Counted from the stretch's first letter, positions 1 to 11,639 are shown. The stretch is 64,000 nucleotides of DNA from Gnetum montanum (GCA_015680685.1 MNCI01025571.1:405632-469631); one strand, 5' to 3'. A program made the numbers and translations. The notes: generated by a model not told the origin, from the letters alone.

Positions 1-1
1 C

Positions 2-319
2 CAGCAATTGCAAGCATCAACCCAAGCATTCGATATCGAACACAAGAAGTTCATAGTTTGGTTTGTTAATTTAAAAGAACACATCTCGGCACTGCCTTGC
101 CCTTGGTAAGTTCCAGTTCTAGCACACATTGGAGAAGCCACCTAGACCGTGAATGACCCTAGAAGCAAAGAAGAGAAAATGAGGGCTCTCTTGGAGGCTT
201 TCCAGCTATCTCCAGAAGTTGCAGCTGCCACGGGGTTACCAACATCTGTGCCGCCACCAACGCATGGGCCAGAGGCTAGAGAAGGTCCGTCAGAACCACC
301 GCCCCCAGGGACAGTGTGA
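2..319 (+). pseudogene. C-terminal end of ORF3 (post-integrase gene) of element A
   Basis: About 105 codons in one frame ending at TGA 317-319, with two internal stops. The residues TVNDPRSKEEKM and the following proline-rich tail ending in PPPGTV align with the last 100 codons of ORF3 in B (near 43700-43877), F (51090-51290) and G (reverse strand, near 55100-55280). Upstream sequence is outside the window. It is the C-terminal tail of the coiled-coil-like post-integrase protein, whose function is unknown. Compared with B and F this tail has fewer disabling changes. Confidence 0.75.
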
Positions 320-562
320 TCTTCTCTAGCAATTTTGTGCATCATCCTACATAGCAGAGGCTCCAGGACCAGTGAGGTGTTCAATTTTGTCTCTGAACAC
401 TGCCATTTTTGTAATTTGTCCCCCTTTATAACTCAGGCACTTGGTAAATTCATGTTGTTTCATGTGTGTGTCATTGATGTGTTTAAGTTATGTAAATAAG
501 ACTTCATACCTTCCAAATTGTAAAGTAACTCGAGGACGAGTTTTTGCTCAGTCGTGGGGGTA
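320..562 (+). other. 3' untranslated region and polypurine tract of element A
   Basis: No coding potential. Near the end lies AACTCGAGGACGAGTT (about 526-541), a short inverted repeat also found in B, E, F and G, and then the purine-rich GTGGGGGTA (554-562), which directly precedes the TGATGA start of the LTR. In LTR retrotransposons the RNase H-resistant polypurine tract primes plus-strand DNA synthesis. Confidence 0.7.
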
Positions 563-1250
563 TGATGAAGTGTGATAAAGTCAATGCATTGACTGGGCTG
601 CGTATACAGGGCCGTGTACATGCAGCCCCGTCGACACAAGCCCATCGACGTAGCCTCCCTGCATCAACGTGGCCCCGTTTACGCAACCACCCTTCCTGAC
701 CTATAAATATGAGGGCCTTCCGCCTCATTTAGGCATCTTTCTGAGTAGTTGTAGCAAAGCTCTTCCAGTTTGCTCCTGCAAGAGATAGAATATTTTCCAA
801 GTGCCCGCATCAAGTGTAAGAAAAGTGATCAGATCTTTATTTGAGCATTGATGTATCTAAGCCCATTGGTGTGACAACAATAAAGACAAACTGTTCAAGC
901 ATTCCTTACAGCATTTAGACTTAGTTATTTCATGCATTTAATAGTTTAATATGTTTATGCTTTATTAATTACTTGTTTATGCTTTATTAGTTACTTGTTG
1001 ATTACTTATGTTTTCATTATTATAATTTCAATTGTTATTGTTCATTTGTAGTTCGTTNCAGTCTCACTTAACCATCGTAAACAGGACCTCATAAGTGAGA
1101 TTAGGATGACAACAACCGTTCTAACCCAAGGTTTCACTGGTTAGAAGTCTGGTGTATGTTAAGTGCTTACAGTCTACGGATTTCAACCAAGTTGCATGTG
1201 AATGCTCGTGATTCGTATGGTTGGGTGTAGGGGTACCTAGCTGCTCATCA
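563..1250 (+). repeat. 3' LTR of element A
   Basis: Starts TGATGA directly after the polypurine tract and ends CTCATCA. It contains U3 copies of the family motif GGCCCCxxCGACG, a TATA box TATAAATA at 702-709 and a polyadenylation hexamer AATAAA at 879-884. At 688 bp it is about 200-260 bp shorter than the LTRs of B, F and G: the conserved block with GGTAATCCTAG is missing, and the window's only N (1058) lies at this point. The loss may be real or an assembly artefact. The U5 end (GATTCGTATGGTTGGG...GGGGTACC) is conserved across the family. Confidence 0.85.
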
Positions 1251-2592
1251 ATGGGCATATTTCCATAATGTTGTAATGTTTTCTCCATGAAATTCACATC
1301 ACGTGAATCAACCACCCTTTTATTTTCAACATCATAGCACTTGTATGCTTTGGACTTTAAAGCATATCCAAGAAAAATACATGGTGTAGATTTCATATCT
1401 AATTTTTACTAATTTTGTGTAGGGATTTGGACATAGCAAGGTGAACCAAAAATTTTAAAATGAGAGATATTGGGTGGATAACCATTCCATAATTCATATG
1501 GTGTTTTTTCTAGAATTAACCTTGATGGCACCCTATGTAAAAGATAAATTGAAGTTGCATACACTTCTGCCCAAAAATTATTCTCTAAACTTGACATTTG
1601 GAGCAGACATCTTGCCATTTCAACCACTATTCTATATTTTCTCTCAACAATGCCATTTTGTTGAGGTGTGAATGATGTGGTAGTTTGATGAATAATCCCA
1701 TTTTTCTTGCAAATTTCATCAAATTCATTTGATAAAAATCCACCACCATGATTTTTTCAAATTTTCCAAATTGTATTACCACTTTGATTTTCTACTTCAA
1801 CCTTGAATTCTTTAAAAAATCCCAATGTTTGATCTTTAAATTTCATAAAATACCCCCAAGAAAATCTTGAAAAATCATCCACTATGATTAACATATATCA
1901 ATTTTTACCTAGGCTCAATGTTTGCATGGGACCACATAAATCCACATGAACTAGATCTAATTTTTCTTCAGATATATGTTCTTTTCTAGGAAATAGCAAC
2001 CTTGGAATTTTTCCTAGTTGACATATGCCACAATCTTGATCATCTGGCAAAGAAAAATTTGGCATACCTCTTACAATTTCTCCTTTTTGCATGCAGTCCA
2101 TTGAGCCAAAGTTGACGTTTCCTAACTAAGCATGCCATAACCATGCTATGTCTTCAGTGACAGTGAAACAATGAACATCCTTTTGCATTTGCAACTTGGA
2201 CATCTGATTCTTGCTTATAGAGATAATAGCAATAGCTTTATCATCATCAGCCTTAGAAATTTTACAAACATCTTTTTCAAATTCAACACAATGTCCATTG
2301 CAACATAATTGCCCCACACTTAATAAATTCTTTGAAAGATTTGGAACACAATAGATTTGGGAAACAACATATTTGTTACCTTGAGTTGTTATGAAGGCAA
2401 GTGATCTAACTTCTTTCCATTACCTATAGTTACCTTTCCATTATATTTTTCCAAGCTTGAGAATAGTTTCTTATTCCCTATCATGTGATTGCTACACCCA
2501 TTATTAACATATCAAATATTATTGTTGTTGCTAGCATCCAATACCTTTGTATAGATCAAGAGTTGATCTTCCTCCTTTTCAGTGTAAAGCAA
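1251..2592 (-). pseudogene. copia protease and integrase region (truncated)
   Basis: The reverse strand encodes the protease segment with YVNNGCSNHM near 2490 (the family usually has WxxDSGCSxHM, so the catalytic Asp is now Asn), the pre-integrase segment ending LWHA.LGNVNFGSMDCMQKG, then the integrase core: VHVDLCGPM (first Asp kept), KNHGGGFLSNEF where the second Asp of the usual SDNGGEF is lost, and TPQQNGIVERK (Glu kept). After it come the conserved copia segments WAEVYATSIYLLHRVPS, TPYELWNGYPPNISHFKIFG and CIFLGYALKSKAYKCY. The sequence is cut at 1251 by element A. Stops and shifts make it non-functional. Confidence 0.85.
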
Positions 2593-2596
2593 TTTC

Positions 2597-3504
2597 TCAC
2601 CTTTTTTTATCTTCATTTTCTACAATTTTTGCTTTGCCCTTCTTTTCATACTTCTTCCTTGAACAACATTCAAGAGTATTGTGGGTGTTGGTACAACATA
2701 AATCATAATGCTTACCTTCCTTTGATTGATTTGATCTTCCATGACCATGACCTCTGAATCTGCTACAATCATGTCCACGTCCTCTAAATGATGATCCACT
2801 TGAGAATCTTTGATGTTGATTTTGATTTTGATTGGATGTCCTCTGAAATTGTGCTTGAAATGCATTTGCTATTGAATCCTCATGATCGACAATTCTTTTC
2901 TTGTATGTCCTTAAGCTTCCTATGAGCTTAACCATGGTCATCTTATCAAGATCTCTTGCTTCTTCAATAGCCACGATGATAGGATCATATTGTCGGATTA
3001 CACTTTGAAGGATCTTTTCAACAGCACACCATTCCTCAAGCATTTCTCCACAAGATTTAAGTCCATTTCAAACTTGTTGAAATCGGCTGATGTATTGATC
3101 AATATTCTCCGAGTCTAACATGTGCAAAGATTCAAAATCTTTCCTTAATACTTGTAACTTGACAACATGAACTTTTAATGATCCCTTGTATGCAATCTCC
3201 AATGCATCCCATGCAGCTTTGCTAGTTCATTGCATGACAATTTTGGGAAAGATTATTAGATCTAACCCAGATTGAATGATGAATATTTCTTTTACATCTT
3301 TCTTAGAAAGATCCTTAAATTCATTCTTTTCATCTTTCTTCAAGGCTTAAAATGTTGCTTGATCAACATCTTGAAATTCATTTTCAACAAGATCTCACAA
3401 ATCTTGTTAGATTAAAATGCCTATATCTTGATTGCCCAATATTCATAATTCTCTCCATTGAATATAGGAACTTGGAGAGACATGGATCCATGATTTTGGG
3501 CCAT
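2597..3504 (-). pseudogene. copia gag
   Basis: The likely start is the ATG at 3504 (MAQNHGSMSLQVPIFNGENY), a typical copia gag N-terminus. The downstream part, about 3043-2597, is open for 148 codons and holds the gag core end (VIRQYDPIIVAIEEARDLDKMTMVKLIGSLRTYKKR, split here from its context by stops), an Arg/Gly-rich stretch FRGRGHDCSRFRGHGHGR and a decayed zinc knuckle CCTNTHNTLEC. The protein would form the capsid-like particle and bind RNA. The N-terminal third is broken by many stops. Confidence 0.75.
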
Positions 3505-3538
3505 TCTAGAGAGACTTTTTGTCAATAATCTGAGCTAA

Positions 3539-3553
3539 CCTACTCTAATACGA
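3539..3553 (-). other. copia primer binding site (tRNA-Met-like)
   Basis: The reverse strand reads TCGTATTAGAGTAGG, close to the usual copia site TGGTATCAGAGCAGG; most differences are C/T changes. It sits between the putative 5' LTR and gag, where the primer site should be. Confidence 0.6.
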
Positions 3554-3893
3554 TCTAGGCTTAAAGGAAATAAAGAACTTTGTTAGAATAAGCACACTCT
3601 TGTTAAAATTTCTTAAATTCTATTATGTCTTCTCTTCTATTATGAATGAATATGTGCTGCTACAATTATATAGGCCTTGATCTCCCAAGAATATATTTAA
3701 AGAGATAAGCATGAATCTTAGAAATCATGGGGATGATCCTTATCATCTTATTTAAGGATCTTCTTAATATGGGATGACCTAAACATGGGATTGGATAAGA
3801 ATTACATGAATAGGATCTCATCTTATTTAAAATAGATTAATGGATGAGATCTATCTAATTTTATTGTGGAACATATAGTCATCATATTCCACA
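3554..3893 (-). repeat. copia 5' LTR
   Basis: On the reverse strand it begins TGTGGAATATGATG at 3893 and runs about 340 bp to the primer site. A TATA box (TATATAAT) lies at 3665-3672. The size and TG start suit a short copia LTR. The 3' boundary is approximate because the terminal CA is not preserved, and the second LTR is not in the window. Confidence 0.6.
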
Positions 3894-5046
3894 TTCAAAA
3901 CAACAAAAACAAGTAGCAAAAATCAAGTGGTGTGGAGGTGGCACGAGAAAAGGCAATGCACAAAAAACAAAAACAAAAAAACAAAACAAAAAGAAAAAGT
4001 AATGCATAGCATATATTCTTTTTTTTTTCTTTCTTCGTGTCACATGAATGTGAATCATAGCTAACTTTTAAATTTTAATTTTGATATTTTTTTAAAACAT
4101 CAATTTTTTTATAAGCTCCTTTTCTTAATTCTTCTTTACATTAATACCCTTAATGTTCAATCTCACATAATATACACATCAAAACTCCAAATTAAATTTT
4201 TTTTTGAACCTATAAGATTTTTACCATGCATTCTACTAAATCATATACTGAAATCTCACCTAAGCTTCACTTATCATAGTTGCCCAGTTCAAATGCTAAA
4301 ACTTTTACGGTATTTTAGCGAACTAAAAAATGTGATATCTTGAGAACTATAACTCTAATTCTAGTGAACCAAGGATCAAAATCTATGTTTTCAAATATTC
4401 TAGACACATTGGTAGGGTTAGATTTTGGTTTGGACATCATCCTAAGGTGCTTTCTTAACAAAGCCAATTTATGCAATACTAAATTATAATTAAGAATGAA
4501 CTTCAAATCCTAATTTAATGATAAAAGATACAAGGGATATGGTCTAGGTAGGATTAGGATCCATAATTTCTCCATGAACATAATATTATATAAGCACATG
4601 TGCATAATAAAATAATAATAAAATAAAAGATGCATGAGTAAATGTTCATAATAAATCATAAATGTACATAGAAATAAATATGCATAGCCAAATACTTGTA
4701 AAGGCTTAATAATTGATTAGAGAAAAACTTCCTGGGGTAATCAAATTTCAACATTTAATCATAAAATATAGAGTAAATCTATGACTAAGCTTCAACAATA
4801 GTCAAATAAAGGACACAAAACTTTAACAAAACATCCTAGCAAGCGAATTGTATTCACTTATGTAAAAAACTAGTAACAATAATAACAACAACAATAATAA
4901 TAACAGTGATGATAGTAACATGATCCTATGTTTTAATCAAGAGTATTAGAGCTAATTCATTGAAACACATCTAATAATATTAAAGGATTAATCATATGCA
5001 TTAAATTAAATAATTGAACCTTGCAGATTCTTGGGCTATGACATTA
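3894..5046. repeat. Unclassified AT-rich repeat R2, copy a
   Basis: No convincing coding sequence. It contains AAT/AAC-rich simple sequence near 4600-4630 and 4870-4905. The stretch from about 4380 to 5040 is recognisably the reverse complement of 53320-53974, including the motif GTATTCACTTATGTA, the AAC/AAT tract and GCATAGCCAAATxCTTGTAAA. It is therefore a dispersed repeat, but no ends, LTR or protein identify its class. Confidence 0.6.
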
Positions 5047-5785
5047 GATCATTGTGCACACAAACCATAGTGCCATTAAGTTTCTCATGAATAAGCTAAT
5101 GGTGAGCCCCTATGTCATACAGTGGCTGGTGATTCTACACGATTTTGAGCTTACAATGGTGGACACAAAGAAAACTAAAAACATTATCACTAATCACTTG
5201 TCTCAGTTACAATGGTACAACAAAGAGGATGAGTGGTCTTTATTTGATCAATTTTTAGATGAACTTCTCTTTGCAAAAGTTGTTGAAGTTTAAGGTCCCA
5301 AAGGTTCTAATTGGCACAATGAATTCCTCTCTTATTTTCTCACTTACAAGACTCCTCAAGAATGGAATAACAAGAAGAAATAATAGTTTCTTCACAAAGT
5401 CAAGCATTACATGGATATCAAAGGTAACCTTTGCATGGCTTGTGCCGATGACTTAGTACAATGCTGCATGCCTAATGCTGATAAAATATGGATCCTCCAA
5501 GATGCTCATGAAGGTCTTTGTAAGGGCCATTATGTAGGGAGGAGGATGACTGTGAAAATCCTCATGGTAGGATACTTTTAGTTAACAATCCTTATGAATG
5601 CCCATCAATTTTTCCATTCATGTGAGTGCTACCAAAAAGATGGAGGAATGACCATATGAATGGGAGGGACTCAATAGTGGATCTAACCACAGGACCCTTT
5701 CAACCTTTGGGGCATTGACTTCATGGGGCCCATCAACCTCATGTCCAATGAAAAGGTGTATATGATCATAGTGATTTACATATAC
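5047..5785 (+). pseudogene. RNase H/integrase fragment of an Athila-like element (probably F, left part)
   Basis: The plus strand encodes HTNHSAIKFLMNKL...SPYVIQWLVILHDFELTMVD (end of the gypsy RNase H), then the linker LDELLFAK, then decayed integrase with a zinc-finger region near 5480-5640 and GIDFMGPI near 5710-5735, holding the first catalytic Asp. The homology stops around 5785, where the D LTR begins. The C-terminal end of an integrase of the same family and strand appears at 46367, directly beyond D, so both pieces plausibly came from F, with about 700 bp of integrase lost at the left junction. It could instead be an unrelated family member. Confidence 0.7.
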
Positions 5786-8700
5786 AAGAGGCTAACATGG
5801 TAGAGCTGGATTATGATGCTAAGATTTACCCTCACGAACTAGCTCTTCGAGCAAACATGGCATAGTGTTAACATGGCAAAGTAGTTTCATGAAGTAAAGA
5901 TTGAGCTCCACATACTAGCTCTATAAGTTGACATGGTAATCTGATGATGTGGAATGTTGACATGACATTGCTAATGTGGCAAAGCAATTTTAGAAGGCTA
6001 GGCTTGGTATAGAAGCTGACACGATATGCTAATGTGGCAAATTGATGACATGGCACTACACTTTGTTTCTATTAACATGGTAGAGATATTTTGTACGGCT
6101 ATTTTTTAGCTCTATGTTCTTCTTTTGCAAGTTGGTGAAGCAAGAGGCTAACATGGTAGAGATTCCTTGTATAACCTAGATTTAGCTATACAAGTTGACG
6201 TGGTAGAGCCATTTTATAAAGCTAAAAATAATCCTCTTAAGCTGCCTTCATAAGCTAATGTGGTACTTAGGTGACATGGTAGAATAGGCTTCTAGAGTAA
6301 TAATTTACCTCTACAAACTAGCTTTATAAAGGATTCAAGCTAGATGAAGATGATGTGGCCTATAGAGTGTTTTAGTTGGGGTATAAGTTATTCCTTTAGC
6401 TAATGTGGAAGAGTTTCTTTAAAGAGCTGATTTTTCATCTTGCGAGCTTCCTTACATGGGCTAATGTGGCTTTATGAGGTTGACCCTATTTAAGAAGCTA
6501 AGTTGAAGCTTGCATTAGCTAGCATGATAGAGCTTATTTCGTAAGGCTTAATCTTAATCTCCCAATTAGCTTGTCCACATGAAACAATCATACATGTTAA
6601 CATGAAAAAACTTACTTAGTAAAGCTCACTCAAAAGCTCACCTAATATGAAGCAGATGTGTCAAAGTGCCTCATATAAGAGGATAATGGCTCTACATTCT
6701 AGCTCTAGATGCTAACATGGCATAGAGTTAACATGGTAGAGTAACCTTGTAGAATGAAATTTCAACTCTATAAAGCTCCTCTATATGTTAACGTGGCATG
6801 CAACTAACGTGGTAGAGCTGAACTTCAACCTCACGAGCTAGTTCTACAAGTTAACGTGGTGAGGTGCTTTGGGTCCTGCTGATGTGGTAGAACCATTTAG
6901 TAGATTAAAAATTTGGATCTATGAATGGACTCTAGATGTTGATGTCACACTAAGCTAATGTGGCAAAGCCAATGTGGTATCACTGACATGACACACCAGA
7001 CATTGAAGGTTAGACTAAGTATTGTTGCTGAAGTGACAATGTTGACATGTCACTACTAACGTGGCATTGCTAATGTGGTAGGGCATTGCGAACTCATTTA
7101 ACATGGTAGAGCTATTTCATAGAGCTGAGATTTAGCTCTACAAGAATTTCATGGAGTTGACATGATAAGACTTAAAACAAGCTAGTTTGGAGAAGCATTT
7201 TATAGCTTCACGTATCAACTCCATGAGTTGACTGAACGTGATCTTGACATGGTAGAGCTCCTCTTGTAAAACCAAAATTTGGCTCTATGGATTAGCTCTA
7301 CATGTTGATGCAGCTTAGTTCTACAAGCTTGGCTTAAAAGGCTGACCATCACTCATTCCCCTAATGTAGAAGCATTAACGCAGTAGAGCTTCTTTTGTAG
7401 AGTTGAACTTTTTTCTTACAAGCTTATTGGATTATTGTTGTGTGGCCATTTCACTTATATTTGGTTTAATGGGGCAAATTGATTTTTCCCTACTTGCTAA
7501 TTTCAAGTCATCTACAAATAGTTTTCATTTTTAGGACCTAAAATGAGACAAAAACGAATTGTCCTAATTGTGAAATAGGATAAATGCTAATCATCTCACT
7601 TCACAGCCTCAATTTTGCTTTTGCCACTGAATTGGCACATGTTTCTCATTCCTTTGTTACCTCCATGGAGAAAATGGCCTATTTCCCACTTTGGAAAGTA
7701 TTTCATTAGCCATTTTTCCCATCTTAATCTTCATGTTGTGGCTATAGCAAGTATGCCTGCTCTAAACTTGGATGAATGGAGAATGGCGAATTTGGAAAAT
7801 TTGGTTGCATATTAATTTTATTTTGGCCCTATATTAGAATAAATGTCATTTATTTGATTGGGAAGTTGGAAGAAATAACCATTATCCAACCTATGCAATG
7901 TGTCCGTGATGCCTCAACTCTACTTTGGCCTGAAATGGAACCAACCTAGTTTGGCCTAGTAGTGAAGTGAAAGAAATGCTAACCATCCCATTTTGGGCTT
8001 CATGTAGTGACTTTTATATGTGTCTTTTTAGAGTGAGAAAAAGAAGAGATGGGTCATTTGTGAATTGGGTGAATCAAGAAAAAATTTGGGGTGAAATGGG
8101 GGAAATGTCATTTATCCTAAAAGTGAGTTGCGATAAAACCATTTTGGCAAATTTCACAAATCAATAAAAATTCTTTTCTTCCACTTGAGCTTAAACTGAT
8201 AAATGGTCAAATTTTGCTAACGTGTCTCTACATTGGCTTTGCACCTTGTCTCAAAACGTTATTTTGCTCTTAATGGATTATTTCACTTTTATCCTATTTG
8301 CATAGTTTAGAAAATGACCAATTTACCCATCTCTTAGTTCACAACATATATGCTACATGTGCTAAGATATGGAAAAGCTCTTTGGTCAATCTTAATTTGC
8401 ACATTGAATTTTCCTTTTTCTGTGGTCACTGAAATGAGAGAGATTGATTCCACCCCATTTTACATACTAGTTTACTAGCCACTTTTCCTATTTTAATTGT
8501 TACACTAGATAAGTCATGCGCCACATATCTTATGGCCAAATATAACTTATACTAATTAATATTAATTAATTATTTATCTAATTGGACTAGGAGAAGTCAA
8601 ATTTGGTAGAATAGTGAACTGGGACAAATGTGTTGTGGCTAACTTAACTTTTCTCCTTAGCTTAGCGAACTGGAAGAAATTACCTTTGCCCCATTTCAAT

Positions 8701-9314
8701 AATTGGCCAAAACTCTTCTACTCCATTTTACTTTTTGTGCACTTATCACATGGTCCATACTTGTTTCAAAATATGAAATGGAAAAAATCCAACTTTCCAA
8801 AATATGGACTGGGATAACCTGACCTTAGCAAATGACATCAATAGTGCCAATCTAATTCCAAGCTTCTTCAAAAAATAACTCAGCTTCCTTGTGTGATGTT
8901 AGGGTTAATTCAAAACCCTAGCTCTGAAGCTTCATGAGCTTATATGATCAATACAGAGTTGAATATTTTCTAAATTTTTTAGTCCATTCTAAAATCTTAA
9001 CTTCATGAACTAGCTTTGCTTCAGCTCTATTTTGTGCTACCAATCTTGTTCTTACTACACAAATAAATCCTTTAAATGTCGCATAGAAAAATAATTCCAA
9101 TAATTCGAGTGTAGTGATCTTCATTAAGCTCTACTAGGCTGTAAAACTAGAAAGTGCTTTTGATTTTAATCTTGTAGCTTTATTTCTACTCTATTCATTT
9201 AACTATCATCTTTGAATTATTTTCAACATACATAGTTCCTTTTATCAAGCTATTAGAACCATCTTAGCCCAGAACTTGAGCCATACTCTATGAAATGGCT
9301 GAAATGTAACAACA
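5786..9314 (-). repeat. 3' LTR of element D (truncated)
   Basis: On the reverse strand it starts TGTTGTTACATTTCAGCC at 9314, directly after a purine tract. It matches 45065-46366 and 29246-31763 in order, so it is the same LTR as the one split by B. The last ~1.8 kb of the 5' copy (TATA box, transcript start region and U5) is missing here, and ~200 bp near 8075 is also absent. The part 5786-7400 is a run of degenerate subrepeats built on GCTAACATGGTAGAGCT, roughly 35 units by eye, often paired with inverted AGCTCTAC. No gene is supported in it. Confidence 0.8.
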
Positions 9315-10330
9315 TTTCTTGTCCTTATTTTTCACTTAAAAGATTATTATACTAAGCTTCTTAAAATAAGAAAATCATATCGATTATTATGAGCCAATAT
9401 ACAATGATGTTTTTGAAGGTATATACAATGATGACTAAAAATTATTATGAAATTTGTACAAGGAATAAGCTTTACAAAAAGTAAATTTTTTTCCAGGAAA
9501 ATTTCTATCAAACTTAAGGTCTCATAGTATAAAAACCCCAAGTAACCTAAAATGCAAAGTAGAATATTTACAAAAGCTAATCTAGCTAGGAGCTAGTCAT
9601 TTGACAATAACAAAATGGTCATAGTCACCTTCTTTGGGATCTTCTTTTCAAGAATCTTATCATATTTGATTTTAGTGGTAATACAGGCTTTCTTTTCCAC
9701 TTCTTAACTAGGTGATACTTCTTCTACTATGATCTTCTAGCTACTTTCCCCAACATCATCATTCTCTAAGTGATTTAGAAGAGCTATTTCTTTCTTTTCT
9801 TTAGGCTAATTAGGTTTGTGGCCCTCTTCCTAACATGGCTCTTTAGTATCCTATGATATGAAAGCTTCCTCTCATGAATTAGCATTGTTGAGCTCTCCTC
9901 CATCATTCCGAGGCCTTGTATTCTTTGAACACAAGTAGTATTCTTCCCAAACATTAGAACAGATGGAATGACTACTAATCATGAAGGAAAAATTGTCTAT
10001 CAACCAAGTCAAATAAGGACTAAAAAAGTAAGCCCCACAGTTGGACGCTTTATAGTACGCTCTCATAACGTGTTCTGGACAGCATCCAAACACATAAGGT
10101 ATTAAGGGCCTTGTTATTGCAATTTATCTAAATTTGTTTCTTAGCTCAAAATCTCCATAAGTTAAGACTTTCCCCATTGGTGAAGAATCAATTGTATCCC
10201 ATTATATAGACCAAATTATCAAAAATTTCTTGCCACTCAAACAACTTGCATATACATTTATTAAATTTTCACTAAAGCTATTTATTAATCATAAAGCAAA
10301 TACTATTTACATATTTATAATCTTTGACTT
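9315..10330 (-). other. Post-integrase segment and polypurine tract of element D
   Basis: Directly before the 3' LTR the reverse strand reads AAAAATAAGGACAAGAAA, a plausible polypurine tract. The remaining kilobase holds only broken frames. The longest, 73 codons at 10093-9872, has Cys, Trp and Tyr residues but no recognised domain, and a Glu/Lys-rich stretch follows it. This may be a decayed extra gene or only untranslated sequence; I see nothing decisive. Confidence 0.5.
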
Positions 10331-11639
10331 TACTAGCTCCATTAAGTATTAGGTAGTTGTCCAAAGTAGTGCTTGAGATGGATGACATTAAATGGAAACT
10401 TCAATTCAGTTCCATCCATCATGGAGAGTTTGTAGGTGTTATCTCACACTTGTTGTTTGATTAAAAACAAGTCCACCCATTTAGTAGAAACTTCTTGTAA
10501 TCATTTTTCCTTCTTGTATTCCATAACAAAACTAGATGTTCTATTCTAAATGCTCTTTTCAAAGCTTTTTTATTAAACCATCTTTTAACCTACGACACAT
10601 TCTTCAACAAGTTATCTCTTGCCTTATCAATTTTAGCCTCTCTTTTTATAAGTCATGAAACTTTTATCTTTATTCATTTTTTTGCTATAGCTCTATATGA
10701 ATTTTGAAGCTGAAATTACAATTTTATTTATAATTCTTGCAATCATACCATACATTAAATTATAAGATAATGTTACAATTGATTTTTAAATCCTAATACA
10801 GTCAGTTCACAATGCAGATTGGAGATGATTAATCCAATTTCTAGATTTTTCTTCCATTGATCTTTTGATATAGGAAATTAGCTTTTTATTGATAGATTCA
10901 ACCAATCCATTTCCTTGGGGATAGTAGTTTGATGAGGAAAATAGAAAATATCTTTATCATACACCCATTTTATAAACTCTTTAGACTAAAAAGTAGAACC
11001 ATTATCTAAAACTAATACTTCAGGCATACCAAAGTGATTCAGGTTTTGATCTTCTAAGAAACTTATTACATTTGACGTTGAACTTACTCTTAGAGTTCTT
11101 GCTTTAGATCACTTGGTATAATAATCAGTAGTTGGAAGAATGAATTTATGCCTAGCCTTTAAAGGAGTAGTTGTGCTAATAAAATCCAAATCCCACTGCT
11201 TAAATGGTCTATCTATAATCATTGGTTTTAGATGAGCACAAACTTTCTTCATTTTAACCCATGAATCTAATATTTGTAGCAGTGTTGAATCCTTGAGCTA
11301 ATATCTTAATACATGCTAGACCAATAAAATCCATAGCACAATATGTGCTACATAGTAGATTTATGGTAATCATAAAACAAGTTTGCATGATCATGAAATT
11401 AGTCTAAGACAAACTTAATCTAACCACTCTCAACACACTCTAATAGAAATCCTCTAAACTCCTTTCTATATAAAATCACATCTCTTAACAAGAACTTATT
11501 TATCTTTTTAAGAAAATCTCTTCTTTGGCTCTACGTTAAGTTATTTGGGACCTTCTTTGATGTAAAGAACTCTAAAATTTCATTATAACAATTTCCATTA
11601 TGAGAATCTATCACACAAATTTTAGCTTCTTTAGCCATT
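10331..11639 (-). pseudogene. Integrase of element D
   Basis: Reverse-strand frames contain the N-terminal HDHANLFYDYHKSTM zinc-finger remnant, the core segment QWDLDFISTT near 11190 (first Asp), LVLDNGSTF near 11000 (second Asp) and YPQGNGLVESINKK near 10900 (Glu), so the three catalytic positions are still readable although in different frames. The C-terminus ends with ELKFPFNVIHLKHYFGQLPNT near 10390-10350, the usual Tat-type integrase tail. Integrase would join the cDNA to host DNA; here stops and shifts abolish it. Confidence 0.8.

Larger units (their letters stand above)
1..1250 (+). mobile_element. Element A: 3' end of an Athila-like Ty3/gypsy retrotransposon
   Basis: The window opens inside this element. 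It holds the last part of ORF3, a short untranslated stretch, a G-rich polypurine tract and a 3' LTR. The LTR ends in CTCATCA at 1250 and the next base continues a copia integrase on the other strand, so A was inserted into the copia element after that one arrived. The ORF3 tail and LTR match those of elements B, F and G. The 5' part lies outside the window, so the duplicated target bases cannot be checked. Confidence 0.85.
1251..3893 (-). mobile_element. Ty1/copia retrotransposon, 5' half, interrupted by element A
   Basis: Read on the reverse strand it shows, in order, a short LTR with TATA box, a tRNA-Met-like primer site, gag, protease and integrase. The coding sequence stops abruptly at 1251 where A's LTR begins, so reverse transcriptase and RNase H should lie beyond A, outside the window. 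Protease before integrase, with RT still to come, is the copia order. It is decayed, with roughly a dozen stops and several frameshifts. Confidence 0.85.

Noticed and set aside
7615-8167. Two plus-strand open stretches of 66 codons in the D LTR
   Set aside because: No similarity to each other or to known domains, not preserved in the other LTR copy.
5786-9314. Repeat array read as a satellite or independent tandem repeat
   Set aside because: The same array with identical flanks occurs at the other end of D, starts with TG after a purine tract and ends an LTR pair, so it is LTR U3.
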